This document shows, piece after piece, positions 41,735 through 49,976 of a stretch of 50,257 bases of DNA. The translations under genes were made by a program, and so were the position numbers. The stretch spans positions 1-50,257 of the forward strand of contig DKEW01000037.1 in NCBI GenBank assembly GCA_002452265.1, in the 5' to 3' direction. Below the pieces are notes generated by a model that saw nothing but the letters and a program-made list of their open reading frames with translations, was not told where the DNA came from and made no database searches. The DNA is from Pelobacter sp. UBA6812 (GTDB lineage Bacteria; Desulfobacterota; Desulfuromonadia; Desulfuromonadales; Syntrophotaleaceae). Positions within the stretch are counted from its first letter, which is position 1; each line of letters opens with the position of its first letter.

Positions 41735-42361
41735 ATGAAAACCAACGCAACGATTTGGCGGGGTTTCTGGATGCTGCTGTTAACGGGTCTTCTGGGCGGC
41801 TGCACCACGATGCCGAAAACGGCCCTGTTTGTGGATGCTATGGCGTGGCCGCCAGAGGCGCACAGCGTAGCATTGGTTGGTGTGTCGTTCGACGAGAGTT
41901 ATCGTCCGCTACCGCAAAGCGGTCTGGATCGGGAATTGTTGATCCAGGTGCGGCAGGCGCTGCAAGCCAAAGGCTATCTGGTTGCAGAGCCGCCGTCGCT
42001 TCCGCGCCTGGAGCGCAGGGCTTTGAGCGTTGTGCCAGCCGAGGAACTGGTGGCAAGAACGACGGCTCCGGCCGATCTGGTGGTGGCCGTGCATGTCGAT
42101 TTTCTGTTCAGCAGCGCGACCTATAGCGAAACCAATCCGCCGCCGCAGTTTGAGATCGCTGCCGAAGCTCGGGTGGTGGACGGAAAACTGGCGCGGGATC
42201 TGTGGCGCGACCGCGCGCATGTACTTGAGGGAGGTGCCTCGGCCATGCCGATGCGTAATCCGGATTATGACCGGATGCGGGGATTGTCGGAACTGGCGAA
42301 AGATTTGTTTATAACTCTACCCGATGCCGGCATGCGGCCGGTGGCGCTATCGGTGGAATAG
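41735..42361 (+). CDS. Putative outer-membrane or periplasmic lipoprotein
   Basis: The product is 208 residues with a lipoprotein signal ending in LLTGLLGGC at about residue 23, so the Cys would be lipidated. Residues beyond include a short ABA pattern (HSVALVGVSFDESY, QALQAKGYLVAEPPS, ADLVVAVHVDFLFSS) typical of small DUF4136-like lipoproteins that have no known activity. That family match is a resemblance only. ATG 41735 is chosen because GGAGGCGGGT precedes it; two in-frame starts further upstream have no signal peptide at the right place. No neighbour explains its role. Confidence 0.75.
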   Translation: MKTNATIWRGFWMLLLTGLLGGCTTMPKTALFVDAMAWPPEAHSVALVGVSFDESYRPLPQSGLDRELLIQVRQALQAKGYLVAEPPSLPRLERRALSVVPAEELVARTTAPADLVVAVHVDFLFSSATYSETNPPPQFEIAAEARVVDGKLARDLWRDRAHVLEGGASAMPMRNPDYDRMRGLSELAKDLFITLPDAGMRPVALSVE

Positions 42362-42406
42362 CTGGCGGGAAGTAAAATCAAAGCAAAATAAAATAACTTT
42401 ATCTCA

Positions 42407-42485
42407 CGCAAAGCCGCAAAGACGCCAAGAAGTTCAATACCCATATTTTGGATTTGATTTTCTTTGCGTCTTTGCGGCTTGAGCG
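42407..42485. repeat. Imperfect inverted repeat with CGCAAAG units
   Basis: The left arm (42407-42431, CGCAAAGCCGCAAAGACG and on) and the right arm (42460-42485, TTCTTTGCGTC...) are near-perfect reverse complements, separated by 28 AT-rich bases. The left arm itself carries the unit GCAAAG twice. It lies between the lipoprotein gene and the U32 gene, which converge on it, so it may end transcription from both sides. Similar ACGCAAAG-type sequences are familiar to me as dispersed intergenic repeats in several bacteria. Confidence 0.75.
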
Positions 42486-42545
42486 ACAAAAAGAAGCGGG
42501 TGTGAGATGGTTTTGCTTCGATTCTTTAGCAAATGAGCAAAAAGG

Positions 42546-44921
42546 TTACTCCATACCGCGTTCGAAGTTGAAATCCGAAGTGCCCGCTATATTTCCGCCG
42601 CGGCGCACGGCGTCCAGAACCTGTTTGCCCTGGACGGAGAAGGGCCCGACGTGTGAAAGGTCGATGATAAAACTGTGGCAGCCCATGTTCTCCAGTTCGG
42701 GCAGATGCCCCAGCAGGGAAAAGTCGGTTGTTGAGCTGACGACCGTCTGGCCACCACGCTGGTCCACCCTGTAGGCGTCGTCGCGGTCCGAAAGCACCGG
42801 GCTGTCGCTGCGCAGGCCGCGCAGGGGGATACGCGAGGTGATCAGTGGCACCGAAGCATAAACGGTCAGATTGGTTTCCATCCCCGTATCCCGCTGCAGC
42901 ACAGCCGCAAGGTTGGCGCGGTCGTCCTCCAGGTATAGCGTAGCTTCGGTAATGCCCAGCTCGCGCCAAGACAGGGCGGCTTGGCTGTTAAGGCTGAAAA
43001 GTCGCCAGCCGCTCAGCAGGGTGAGCCCTTCCAGTCCGTCGAACAGGGGGAAATGCCCCAGGTTGTTGAGGCGGAAGGTGCAAAACCCGTGCGATACCAG
43101 GAAGCGAACGGCGCTGCGGCATTCCTGCCAATCCTGATCCAGCAGCACAAAGGGGACATCCCAAATGACCCGGGCCTCGCGCCCTTTAAGGCGTTGCCCC
43201 TGTCCGAGTTGTTGCACATTGGAAGTGGTCAGTGGCAACATAATGCGGTCGACCAAAGGATCGTTGAGAAGATGGCTGTCGCGCATGCGGTCGATGGCCA
43301 CGGTGACCTGGTGTTTTTGCCCTGCAGCGGGTAACCGGCTTGGCAACAGATGATCCAGGGCGGCCTTCAGATGGGTCTGGCGGGTCTGGCTGCCCGCATT
43401 GCCGAGGCGCTGATTGACGCTTTGGTAGAATAGACGCCTGACTTCCTTGAGACGGCTGGGGGGAATGACTACCGGCGGCAGTGCGCCGGTGGTTATATTC
43501 CTGAGAACCAGCGGCACATCGCCGCTGCGCTCGAAAACAGACCGCAAGGTTTCAAGCGATAAAGGGTTGTCGCTGGCAGGGAAGGTCGGCACGGCAAAGG
43601 ATTGCTCAAGTTCGACCTGGCCGGCCCGGCCTTTAAGGACCAGACTTTCCTCCTGCACCTCGATGTGCAGATCGAGTCCGGTCGGGATCTTGCCGGCTTG
43701 CTGTAATTTGCGACGGCAGGCCGCCTCGCTCATGGTAAAGGCCTGTTCCGAGGAAACTTTGAAAACGGTATCACCGACGCGGAATGTATCGCGGAAGGTC
43801 GATGGAACGCAAACCACGCTGCCGGCAGACGTTGCCTTGACGTTGGCCCGGCCCAGGCGCAACTCCTTAATCGTAAAAGCGGTGCCGGCCTTGTCGCTTT
43901 TCGGCTGGATGCGGATACGGTCGCCGAGGTGCAGCCTATCCCGGGTTTTGAAGGTAATGTCGCCGCCGCGCACGGCACTTACCTCACCGAGGAAACGACC
44001 GGTGGCCCCTTTCAGTGACGGAATGGCGATGTCCGTCGGTTTGGGGCCGGGCAGAAAGCCTTTGGTCGGCAGGCGCCCGAAGGATTGTTTGAGACGCTCC
44101 TTGGCGGTCAGCAGGGCCTGTTTTTTCTGGGACGGGCTCGCATCAAGTACCATCCGGTAGGCTGACACCACATTGGCCACATACTCGGCGCTTTTCATGC
44201 GCCCCTCGATCTTGAAACTGCCCACTCCGGCTTGTTGCAGCTCAGGCAGCAGGTCGATGACCGACATATCATTGGGGGAAAAGTAGTACCCCTCTTTTTG
44301 CCGATAACTGTAACGTCGCCGGCACGGTTGCGCGCAGCGGCCGCGGTTGCCGCTCTTGCCACCCAGCCAGGAGGAAAACAGGCACTGCCCCGAATAGCAG
44401 AAGCAAAGGGCGCCGTGGATAAAATGCTCCAGCTCCAGGGCGGTTTCGCGGCGGATGGCGGTGATCTCGTCCAGTGTCAGTTCGCGGGCCAGCACCGCCC
44501 GCTTGAACCCCATGCGCTCCAGGGCGCGGATGCCGGCGGCATTGTGCACCGTCATCTGGGTGGAGGCGTGCAGCCGCAGGCCGGGGAAATGGTCCCGCGC
44601 CATTTTCCAGACGCCCAGATCCTGCAAAATGATGCCGTCGACGTCCAACGCTTCCAGCCCGGCCAGGGTTTCGGCCAAGCGTGGCAGTTCCTCTTCGCGG
44701 ATCAGGGTGTTGACCGTCACATAGATGCGCCGATCCAGCTTGCGGGCGTAGGCCAGCATTCCTTCCAGATCGGTCATGGAGATATTACGTGCTTTGGCGC
44801 GGGCGGAAAATTCCTTAAGGCCGCAATACACGGCGTCTGCTCCCGATTCCATGGCGGCGAAAAAGGCTTCCAGGCTGCCTGCGGGGGCCAGCAATTCGGG
44901 GCGTTTCGGAGTGTGGGACAT
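42546..44921 (-). CDS. Peptidase U32 family protein with collagenase-like C-terminal domain (RlhA/YrrO group)
   Basis: The product is 791 residues. Residues 1-300 match U32: ELLAPAGSLEAFFAAMESGADAVY at the start, HASTQMTVHN, and the cysteine cluster with CFCYSGQCLFS, GNRGRCAQPCRRRY. The U32 signature E-x-F-x-H-G-A-x-C is visible as LEHFIHGALCFCYSG. The middle has GRMKSAEYVANVV. The C-terminal half is the DUF3656/collagenase-like part. Members such as E. coli RlhA hydroxylate 23S rRNA and need four cysteines and probably an iron-sulfur cluster; others were annotated as proteases. ATG 44921 (MSHTPKRPE) fits the family start, though no strong ribosome site is seen; the frame extends to 45137 across the radC terminator. 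Confidence 0.88.
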   Translation of the reverse strand: MSHTPKRPELLAPAGSLEAFFAAMESGADAVYCGLKEFSARAKARNISMTDLEGMLAYARKLDRRIYVTVNTLIREEELPRLAETLAGLEALDVDGIILQDLGVWKMARDHFPGLRLHASTQMTVHNAAGIRALERMGFKRAVLARELTLDEITAIRRETALELEHFIHGALCFCYSGQCLFSSWLGGKSGNRGRCAQPCRRRYSYRQKEGYYFSPNDMSVIDLLPELQQAGVGSFKIEGRMKSAEYVANVVSAYRMVLDASPSQKKQALLTAKERLKQSFGRLPTKGFLPGPKPTDIAIPSLKGATGRFLGEVSAVRGGDITFKTRDRLHLGDRIRIQPKSDKAGTAFTIKELRLGRANVKATSAGSVVCVPSTFRDTFRVGDTVFKVSSEQAFTMSEAACRRKLQQAGKIPTGLDLHIEVQEESLVLKGRAGQVELEQSFAVPTFPASDNPLSLETLRSVFERSGDVPLVLRNITTGALPPVVIPPSRLKEVRRLFYQSVNQRLGNAGSQTRQTHLKAALDHLLPSRLPAAGQKHQVTVAIDRMRDSHLLNDPLVDRIMLPLTTSNVQQLGQGQRLKGREARVIWDVPFVLLDQDWQECRSAVRFLVSHGFCTFRLNNLGHFPLFDGLEGLTLLSGWRLFSLNSQAALSWRELGITEATLYLEDDRANLAAVLQRDTGMETNLTVYASVPLITSRIPLRGLRSDSPVLSDRDDAYRVDQRGGQTVVSSTTDFSLLGHLPELENMGCHSFIIDLSHVGPFSVQGKQVLDAVRRGGNIAGTSDFNFERGME

Positions 44922-44974
44922 GCTTGTTATTTCGCTTTCTAAAGGTTCTCTATGCGACGTGGGATATGCATCAG

Positions 44975-44999
44975 AAAAAAGACCGGGTTTTCCCCGGTC
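44975..44999 (-). terminator. Rho-independent terminator of radC
   Basis: On the minus strand GACCGGG and CCCGGTC pair around a five-base loop and are followed by TTTTTT. It lies 65 bases past the radC stop and upstream of the U32 gene. Confidence 0.9.
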
Positions 45000-45063
45000 A
45001 TCTTTCCGTAAACGTCCAAAATCATACCACGGTCTGCAACCGCGAAGCAACCGCCCCCCCCCT

Positions 45064-45747
45064 CTAAAGCAGACCACGGTCGGCAAGGCTGACATATCCT
45101 TCGCTGCCGATGATGATATGGTCGAGCACCCGCACACCCATCAATTCGCCGGCTTCTTTAAGGCGTTTGGTGATATCGAGATCTTCGCGGCTCGGTGCCG
45201 GGTCGCCGGAGGGATGGTTGTGCACAAACAGTACCGCTGCCGCCGATTCGCGCACCACCGGACCGAATACCTCGCGCGGATGGACGATGCTGGCGGTCAG
45301 GCTGCCTTCCGAGATGTTGACTTCGCGTAGCAGACGGTTCTTACTGTCCAGTAGCAGAGCGATGAAGCGTTCCCGCTTGTGATCGCGCAGGCGCTCGTGA
45401 AAGTGGGCGAAGACAGTTTGCGGGTCGCTGTAGCGGTCACCGGGGCGCAACATGCTACTGCCAAAACGGCGTGCCAGTTCAAATACTGCCAGTAATTCAG
45501 CAGCCTTAGCCGGTCCGATACCTTTGATGGAGCATAGTTCTGCGACGGTTGCCCCCGCCATGCTGCGCAAGCTGCCGAAATTTTGGATCAAAACCCGGCC
45601 TTGATCGATAGCGCTGTTGCCGCTGGCTGCGTCGCCGCTGCGCAGTATCAGGGCGAGTAGTTCGGTATCGCTGAGCGTGTCCGCTCCCCGGTGCAGCAAT
45701 TTTTCGCGTGGTCGTTCGTCTTCCGGCCAGTCTTTGATAGCAGGCAT
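45064..45747 (-). CDS. radC: RadC/JAB-domain DNA repair family protein
   Basis: The product is 227 residues. An N-terminal helix-hairpin-helix region (LCSIKGIGPAKAAELLAVFE) is followed by a JAMM/MPN-like metal-binding domain with VHNHPSGDPAPSREDL. This is the standard RadC layout and size. The in vivo function remains uncertain; the family is often linked to mobile elements and recombination. ATG 45747 (MPAIKDWPEDERPREKL) has AAGGA at a fair distance; the frame opens to 45810 but family starts agree with 45747. It is divergent from the patatin gene, with 160 AT-rich bases between. Confidence 0.92.
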   Translation of the reverse strand: MPAIKDWPEDERPREKLLHRGADTLSDTELLALILRSGDAASGNSAIDQGRVLIQNFGSLRSMAGATVAELCSIKGIGPAKAAELLAVFELARRFGSSMLRPGDRYSDPQTVFAHFHERLRDHKRERFIALLLDSKNRLLREVNISEGSLTASIVHPREVFGPVVRESAAAVLFVHNHPSGDPAPSREDLDITKRLKEAGELMGVRVLDHIIIGSEGYVSLADRGLL

Positions 45748-45908
45748 GATGATATCCTTGTTAATATGATATAAAAATGTCATTGTTTCAGATAAAATTA
45801 GTGTTATCAAATAAAAAATGACCTGTCGGCGGATTGCTGATCCTCTGCGGGGAAATCAACCCTGTGGATTGTTACAGGTGGACAGTTTTGCTGGGGGATT
45901 AAATATTC

Positions 45909-46814
45909 ATGTTCAAGCGAAAGAAGAAGGTAGCGTTGGCACTGGGCGGTGGGGCAGCCAGGGGATTGGCCCATATCGGGGTTCTGGAAGCGTTCGAAAA
46001 GCACGGGCTACCCATCGATATGATCGCCGGAACCAGCATGGGCGCGATCATCGGTGCCATCTATGCGCTTGAACCTTCCGTGGCGGCCTTAAAGGAGCGT
46101 TTTCAGGCGTATCTGGCCAGCGATGCATTCAAGGAAACCCGTTTCAATCAACTTGGCGATCAGAATGATGAGGATGCCGGCATGTTTGATCGGCTGTTGC
46201 AGCTGGCGTGGAAAGGTTTGTTCTATACCCTGGTGGTGACGCGTCAGTCGTACTACGGTAAATCGACTTCCCAGCAGAATTTTTCCCTTATGATCGATGA
46301 TCTTACTTTTGCGGATACCCATATCCCGTTTTGCACCACGGCATTGGATCTGAAATCGGGGCAGGAAGTTGTTTTCACCAGCGGCAGTTTGCGGCGGGCG
46401 GTTTCGGCCAGTTGTGCCATCCCCGGCTTGCTGCCGCCGGTAGAAGAGGGCGGAGGGCTGTTGGTTGATGGCGGCTGGATCGATGCGGTGCCTGTGGCGC
46501 CGGCCTTTGGACTGGGGGCCGATGTGGTGATTGCGGTCGACGTGGCCAGTGATCTCGAACCGTGCGGCGAACTGGACAATGCTCTGGATATTATCGGCCG
46601 GGCCGACAGCATAGCGCGCTGGGCTCTGAGTACCGAACGCTGCAGTAAGGCCAATCTTGTGGTACGACCGCGAAACAACCGGTCGCACTGGGCCGACTTT
46701 TCCCTGTTCCATGAAGCCGTAGCCGAGGGAGTCGCAGCGGTCGAAGAGCAACTACCCGCCCTTGAGCGGCTGGTATCTTCCAATCGGGGGCTGTTAAGTA
46801 GATTCTTCCGCTGA
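45909..46814 (+). CDS. Patatin-like phospholipase
   Basis: The product is 301 residues, cytoplasmic or peripheral, without a signal peptide. The oxyanion loop is GGGAARGLAHIGVLEA, the nucleophile elbow is GTSMGA (Ser at about residue 46) and the catalytic Asp is in LVDGGWIDAVPV, forming the Ser-Asp dyad of patatins. It resembles the RssA/YchK group. It should act on membrane lipids or lipid-like esters; substrate unknown. A GGGGGA element lies ahead of ATG 45909 at long spacing. It converges with the CBS-domain gene, 38 bases apart. Confidence 0.92.
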   Translation: MFKRKKKVALALGGGAARGLAHIGVLEAFEKHGLPIDMIAGTSMGAIIGAIYALEPSVAALKERFQAYLASDAFKETRFNQLGDQNDEDAGMFDRLLQLAWKGLFYTLVVTRQSYYGKSTSQQNFSLMIDDLTFADTHIPFCTTALDLKSGQEVVFTSGSLRRAVSASCAIPGLLPPVEEGGGLLVDGGWIDAVPVAPAFGLGADVVIAVDVASDLEPCGELDNALDIIGRADSIARWALSTERCSKANLVVRPRNNRSHWADFSLFHEAVAEGVAAVEEQLPALERLVSSNRGLLSRFFR

Positions 46815-46852
46815 ATATATTCAGGAATTTTTTCCGAAAATAAATACACGGA

Positions 46853-47302
46853 TCAGGGATGTCTGTCGGATTCCCGACGTTGGCCGCGGCCAACCATTGC
46901 CACCAGATCCGCCAGTTGTTCCGCCAACAGGTCCAAAAGGTCATCCATGGTGATGATCCCCGCCAATGCGCCGTCGTTGGTTACGACGGGCATCCGTCGG
47001 ATGCCTTTATCCCGCATGCGTTTGATGGCTTCCGGAAGGCTTTCGTCTTCCTTTGCCACGATCAGGTCAAAAGTCATCACATCCCCGACCAGCAGGGTCT
47101 CGGGCGCGACCTCCTTGGCCAATATTTCCACCACCAGGTCACGGTCGGTCAGTATACCGACAGGGAAATATTTATTGTCGCGCTCCTCAACCACGACCAC
47201 ATCCCCCACATGATGGTGGCGCATTAATTTCGCGGCATCTGAAATCAGGTCGTTGCGATCGCTGATAACCACATCCCTGTTGCATACTTCGCCTACCCGC
47301 AT
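46853..47302 (-). CDS. CBS-domain pair protein
   Basis: The product is 149 residues with two CBS domains and nothing else: MRVGEVCNRDVVISDRND to GILTDRDLVVEILAKE, and VMTFDLIVAKEDESLPEAI to GIITMDDLLDLLAEQL. CBS pairs bind adenine nucleotides such as AMP, ATP or SAM and regulate partner proteins. The T-D-R-D and D-D-L motifs at the ends of each repeat fit ligand binding. GGAAGGAG precedes ATG 47302. The partner is not evident. Confidence 0.9.
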   Translation of the reverse strand: MRVGEVCNRDVVISDRNDLISDAAKLMRHHHVGDVVVVEERDNKYFPVGILTDRDLVVEILAKEVAPETLLVGDVMTFDLIVAKEDESLPEAIKRMRDKGIRRMPVVTNDGALAGIITMDDLLDLLAEQLADLVAMVGRGQRRESDRHP

Positions 47303-47531
47303 AATGAGCTCCTTCCCCTTGCGCAGCTCGGTGGAAAAGATCCTTGGGGCATCCCACGCTATGCCCGTTATAAAAGAACGGCCTGTTTAAACAGTTAGCA
47401 TCTTGGCAACGTTCGTCAACCGTGCTCGGATAAAAGACCGCTGTTTCTGGTGCGATAATAGTTGACAGCTCTGCTTGGATTTGATATTGAAAACGAAAGT
47501 CAATTTTAAAAATAGTGGAAAGTTGCTAATC

Positions 47532-48227
47532 ATGCGAGCTAAAACAAACAAAACTATACCGTCTGAAGTTTTTTGGGAAAGGGTTGGCCGTAAAATTGTG
47601 GATGACCGTTCCTGTCTGGCAGCTTTTCTGGCGTTTCATTCCGCCGAGGTGCTCGAAGGAGTCAAGCCGGCCAATCTTGTCACGATGCATGACCGCGAGC
47701 ATACCTGCGGACGCAACCTGTATCGGCTTTGGACAAGTTATGCCGACGAATTGCTACTTACCAGCGGTCTGCAAGCGCAGGTTCTTAGCGATTGTGGGCG
47801 TCGCCGTCTGGTGCTCCTGTATAGCCCGTTGCTGCTGGGAGATCTTTTGCAAAGACCCAATGTACGGAATTTTTTGCACAAGGCAGGTTATCCTTCCTAT
47901 GAAGGGGTGAGTCAGGCGCTTGAAACGTTAACACAGCGGGTGAAAATGGATGATTTCCCCCACGAGATAGGCTTGTTTTTGGGATATCCGCTCAAGGATG
48001 TGGCCGGTTTCATGGGCTGGGCGGCGATTCCTTATAGCAGCAACGGTCCGTGGCGCATCTATGGCGAGCCAAGTCGCAGTTTGGGGTTGGCCAATTGCCA
48101 CAAGGCTTGTCGGCGCCGCATGGCGCAGCGACTCGACGGCGGGTGCGACCCGACCTTGTGTTTGTGTCCGGGCCGCGTGGCTGGAGCGTGCTCAGAGGCA
48201 CCCATATCCGCTGCGGTTGGCGCATGA
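47532..48227 (+). CDS. DUF3793 family protein
   Basis: The product is 231 residues. The hallmark EIGLFLGYPLKDV with GFMGW lies in the second half. The N-terminal region (CLAAFLAFHSAEVLEGVKPANLV) is also family-like. No catalytic motif is known for this family, which occurs mainly in anaerobes and is sometimes near iron-transport genes. Cysteines cluster in the last 60 residues (CHKACRRR, CDPTLCLCPG), which may bind metal. The frame opens at 47475, but ATG 47532 is preceded by GGAAAG and fits the family start. A hairpin follows 68 bases after the stop. Confidence 0.85.
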   Translation: MRAKTNKTIPSEVFWERVGRKIVDDRSCLAAFLAFHSAEVLEGVKPANLVTMHDREHTCGRNLYRLWTSYADELLLTSGLQAQVLSDCGRRRLVLLYSPLLLGDLLQRPNVRNFLHKAGYPSYEGVSQALETLTQRVKMDDFPHEIGLFLGYPLKDVAGFMGWAAIPYSSNGPWRIYGEPSRSLGLANCHKACRRRMAQRLDGGCDPTLCLCPGRVAGACSEAPISAAVGA

Positions 48228-48294
48228 AGCATTTGGAACTAAGCGGTATCGGATCCAGCGGGATGAATAGACATGGATACGTAGGAAGATTTAG

Positions 48295-48319
48295 AGCGGA
48301 CCGCATGATGCGGTCCGCT
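48295..48319 (+). terminator. Hairpin terminator after the DUF3793 gene
   Basis: AGCGGACCGCAT and its complement ATGCGGTCCGCT, one base apart, form a strong stem. Only a broken T-run (TTATTTAT) follows, so it is a moderate terminator. Confidence 0.7.
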
Positions 48320-48990
48320 TATTTATGTCGGGAAAGTGATTGTGCAGGGAAATGCTTCAGTGTTTTTCGCCCTGATACTTGACTAAAAGTGTCAAAGTTG
48401 GTATTGAAAACGAATGTCGTTTTTTTGTAAAGATGATAAATGGCCGTTTAATAATGGAAAATCACATATGTTAAATTGATGTGTAAGGTGGGTTGATGGC
48501 GATACAAAGGTATATTTGAGCCCGATTTAAAATCGTTGCTGAAATGTTGTTGATAAAAAAAGTCGTTTATTCCCGACAGGAATAACAGCTGAGTGACGGG
48601 TTTGTTTCCTAAGGGTCTGAAATAACGGGAGCACAAAAGGCAACAAGGCTGTCGGGGGTTCCCGACAAAATGCCGTTTTTCAAAGTCCAGGTTGATTTCG
48701 CCAGGACAACACTGATCAAAACACGCTTTGGATCGGGAGGCATGAGGAGATAAAGGGTGTTTTTTACGCAAAAAGGTCAATTTTTGCCGGCTGAAATGGC
48801 TGCGAGAGAGTCGGAAACCGGATTTTTTGGGCACAAAAATTGCCCATTATCACGATACTTGGGTAGAGGCAGGACGGGAGCAGGACAGGAATCCCTGACA
48901 TTCTGACGCTGGAAGACTCAGCGGAGGAACCAAAAGTCCTCAGAAAAATCGATACCACGAACCGAGCAAAACACCGAGGAGGGAGGTTCA
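48320..48990. other. About 670-base upstream region of the hydrogenase operon
   Basis: This AT-rich stretch has no gene I can support. A 128-codon minus-strand frame has no ribosome site and no family features. The region probably carries the regulatory elements of the hydrogenase operon, including the sigma-54-like site noted separately. Confidence 0.4.
48830..48843 (+). promoter_or_regulatory. Sigma-54 (-24/-12) like promoter
   Basis: GGCAC, five A, then TTGC matches the -24/-12 core with the exact GG-to-GC spacing. It lacks the leading T of the consensus, and the sequence is also a small palindrome (GGGCA/TGCCC). It lies about 150 bases before the hydrogenase start, which would give a leader of roughly 135 bases. 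Confidence 0.45.
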
Positions 48991-49911
48991 ATGAAGCCGG
49001 AAGATAAGCTCGAGGATGGTTTGGAAGACAAAATCGACGAATTGGTTGAGCGCAAGGGGGTAACTCGCCGGGATTTCATGAAGTTTTGTGGCCTGATGGC
49101 GGCAACCCTGGGGCTGGAGGCTTCCTTTATTCCCAAAATAGCTCAGGCTATTGCCAGCGCGCCGCGGCCACCGATTGTCTGGTTGCAGTTTGCTGAGTGC
49201 ACAGGTTGCACCGAGGCCCTGCTGCGCACCGCCGATCCCTTTATCGATGACCTTCTTCTGGACAAGGTCTCTGCGGAATACCATGAAACCCTTATGGCTG
49301 CGGCGGGTGATGCCGCTACCGCTTGCCTGGACAGTGCCGTCAGCAAATATGCCGGGCAATTCCTGTGTTTTGTGGAAGGGGCGATACCTACCGCCAACGG
49401 TGGCGTTTACGGCATGATCGGGGGAAAGACCATGCTGCAGGTCGCCCGGGAAGTGCTTCCGAAAGCGAAGAAAGTCATAAGTATCGGGACCTGCGCTTCC
49501 TACGGGGGATTGCCGGCCGCCGCCGGGGGTGTTACCGGCGCCAAGGGGGTGAAGGATGCCACGGGCATATCCACCATCAACCTGCCGGGGTGCCCGCCAA
49601 ACGCGGTGAACATCGCAGCTCTGATCGTTAATTATCTGCTTAACAACCAAATGCCACGGACCGACAGGGATGGCCGCCCGGTTTTTGCTTACGCGAACAA
49701 GGTTCACAGCCAGTGCCCGCGCCGCGGCACCAACTGGTGTCTGAAGGGCTTTGGCTGCAAAGGGCCACTGGCGGCCCACAATTGTCCGTCGGTCAAATAC
49801 AACGGCGGCACCAGTTGGTGCGTGCAGGCCGATGCGCCGTGCAAGAACTGCACGACGCCGGGTTTCTGGGATATTTCGGCCCCGTTTTTCGATTATTCGG
49901 GCAGCTATTAA
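48991..49911 (+). CDS. Periplasmic NiFe hydrogenase small subunit
   Basis: The product is 306 residues with a Tat signal: TRRDFMKF at residues 25-32 followed by a hydrophobic stretch to AQAIA. Cluster ligands include the proximal pair in CTGCTEA (Cys70 and Cys73), GTCASYGG, PGCPPN, then HSQCPR, WCLKGFGCKGP, HNCPS, WCVQ and PCKNC. It carries electrons through three Fe-S clusters from the large-subunit active site. There is no C-terminal membrane helix, so it differs from HyaA/HupS and looks like a soluble or loosely attached periplasmic enzyme. GGAGGGAGG precedes the ATG. The large subunit follows after 65 bases and is exported with it on the Tat path. Confidence 0.95.
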   Translation: MKPEDKLEDGLEDKIDELVERKGVTRRDFMKFCGLMAATLGLEASFIPKIAQAIASAPRPPIVWLQFAECTGCTEALLRTADPFIDDLLLDKVSAEYHETLMAAAGDAATACLDSAVSKYAGQFLCFVEGAIPTANGGVYGMIGGKTMLQVAREVLPKAKKVISIGTCASYGGLPAAAGGVTGAKGVKDATGISTINLPGCPPNAVNIAALIVNYLLNNQMPRTDRDGRPVFAYANKVHSQCPRRGTNWCLKGFGCKGPLAAHNCPSVKYNGGTSWCVQADAPCKNCTTPGFWDISAPFFDYSGSY

Positions 49912-49976
49912 CGAAGCGTTATCACGGCCAGTTATCCGCTGAGGGTTTGTGCCGGATAAAATAGGGAAGGTTGCAT

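Noticed and set aside
48448..48834. 128-codon minus-strand frame in the hydrogenase upstream region
   Set aside because: No ribosome site, composition like the AT-rich spacer, and it spans likely regulatory DNA.
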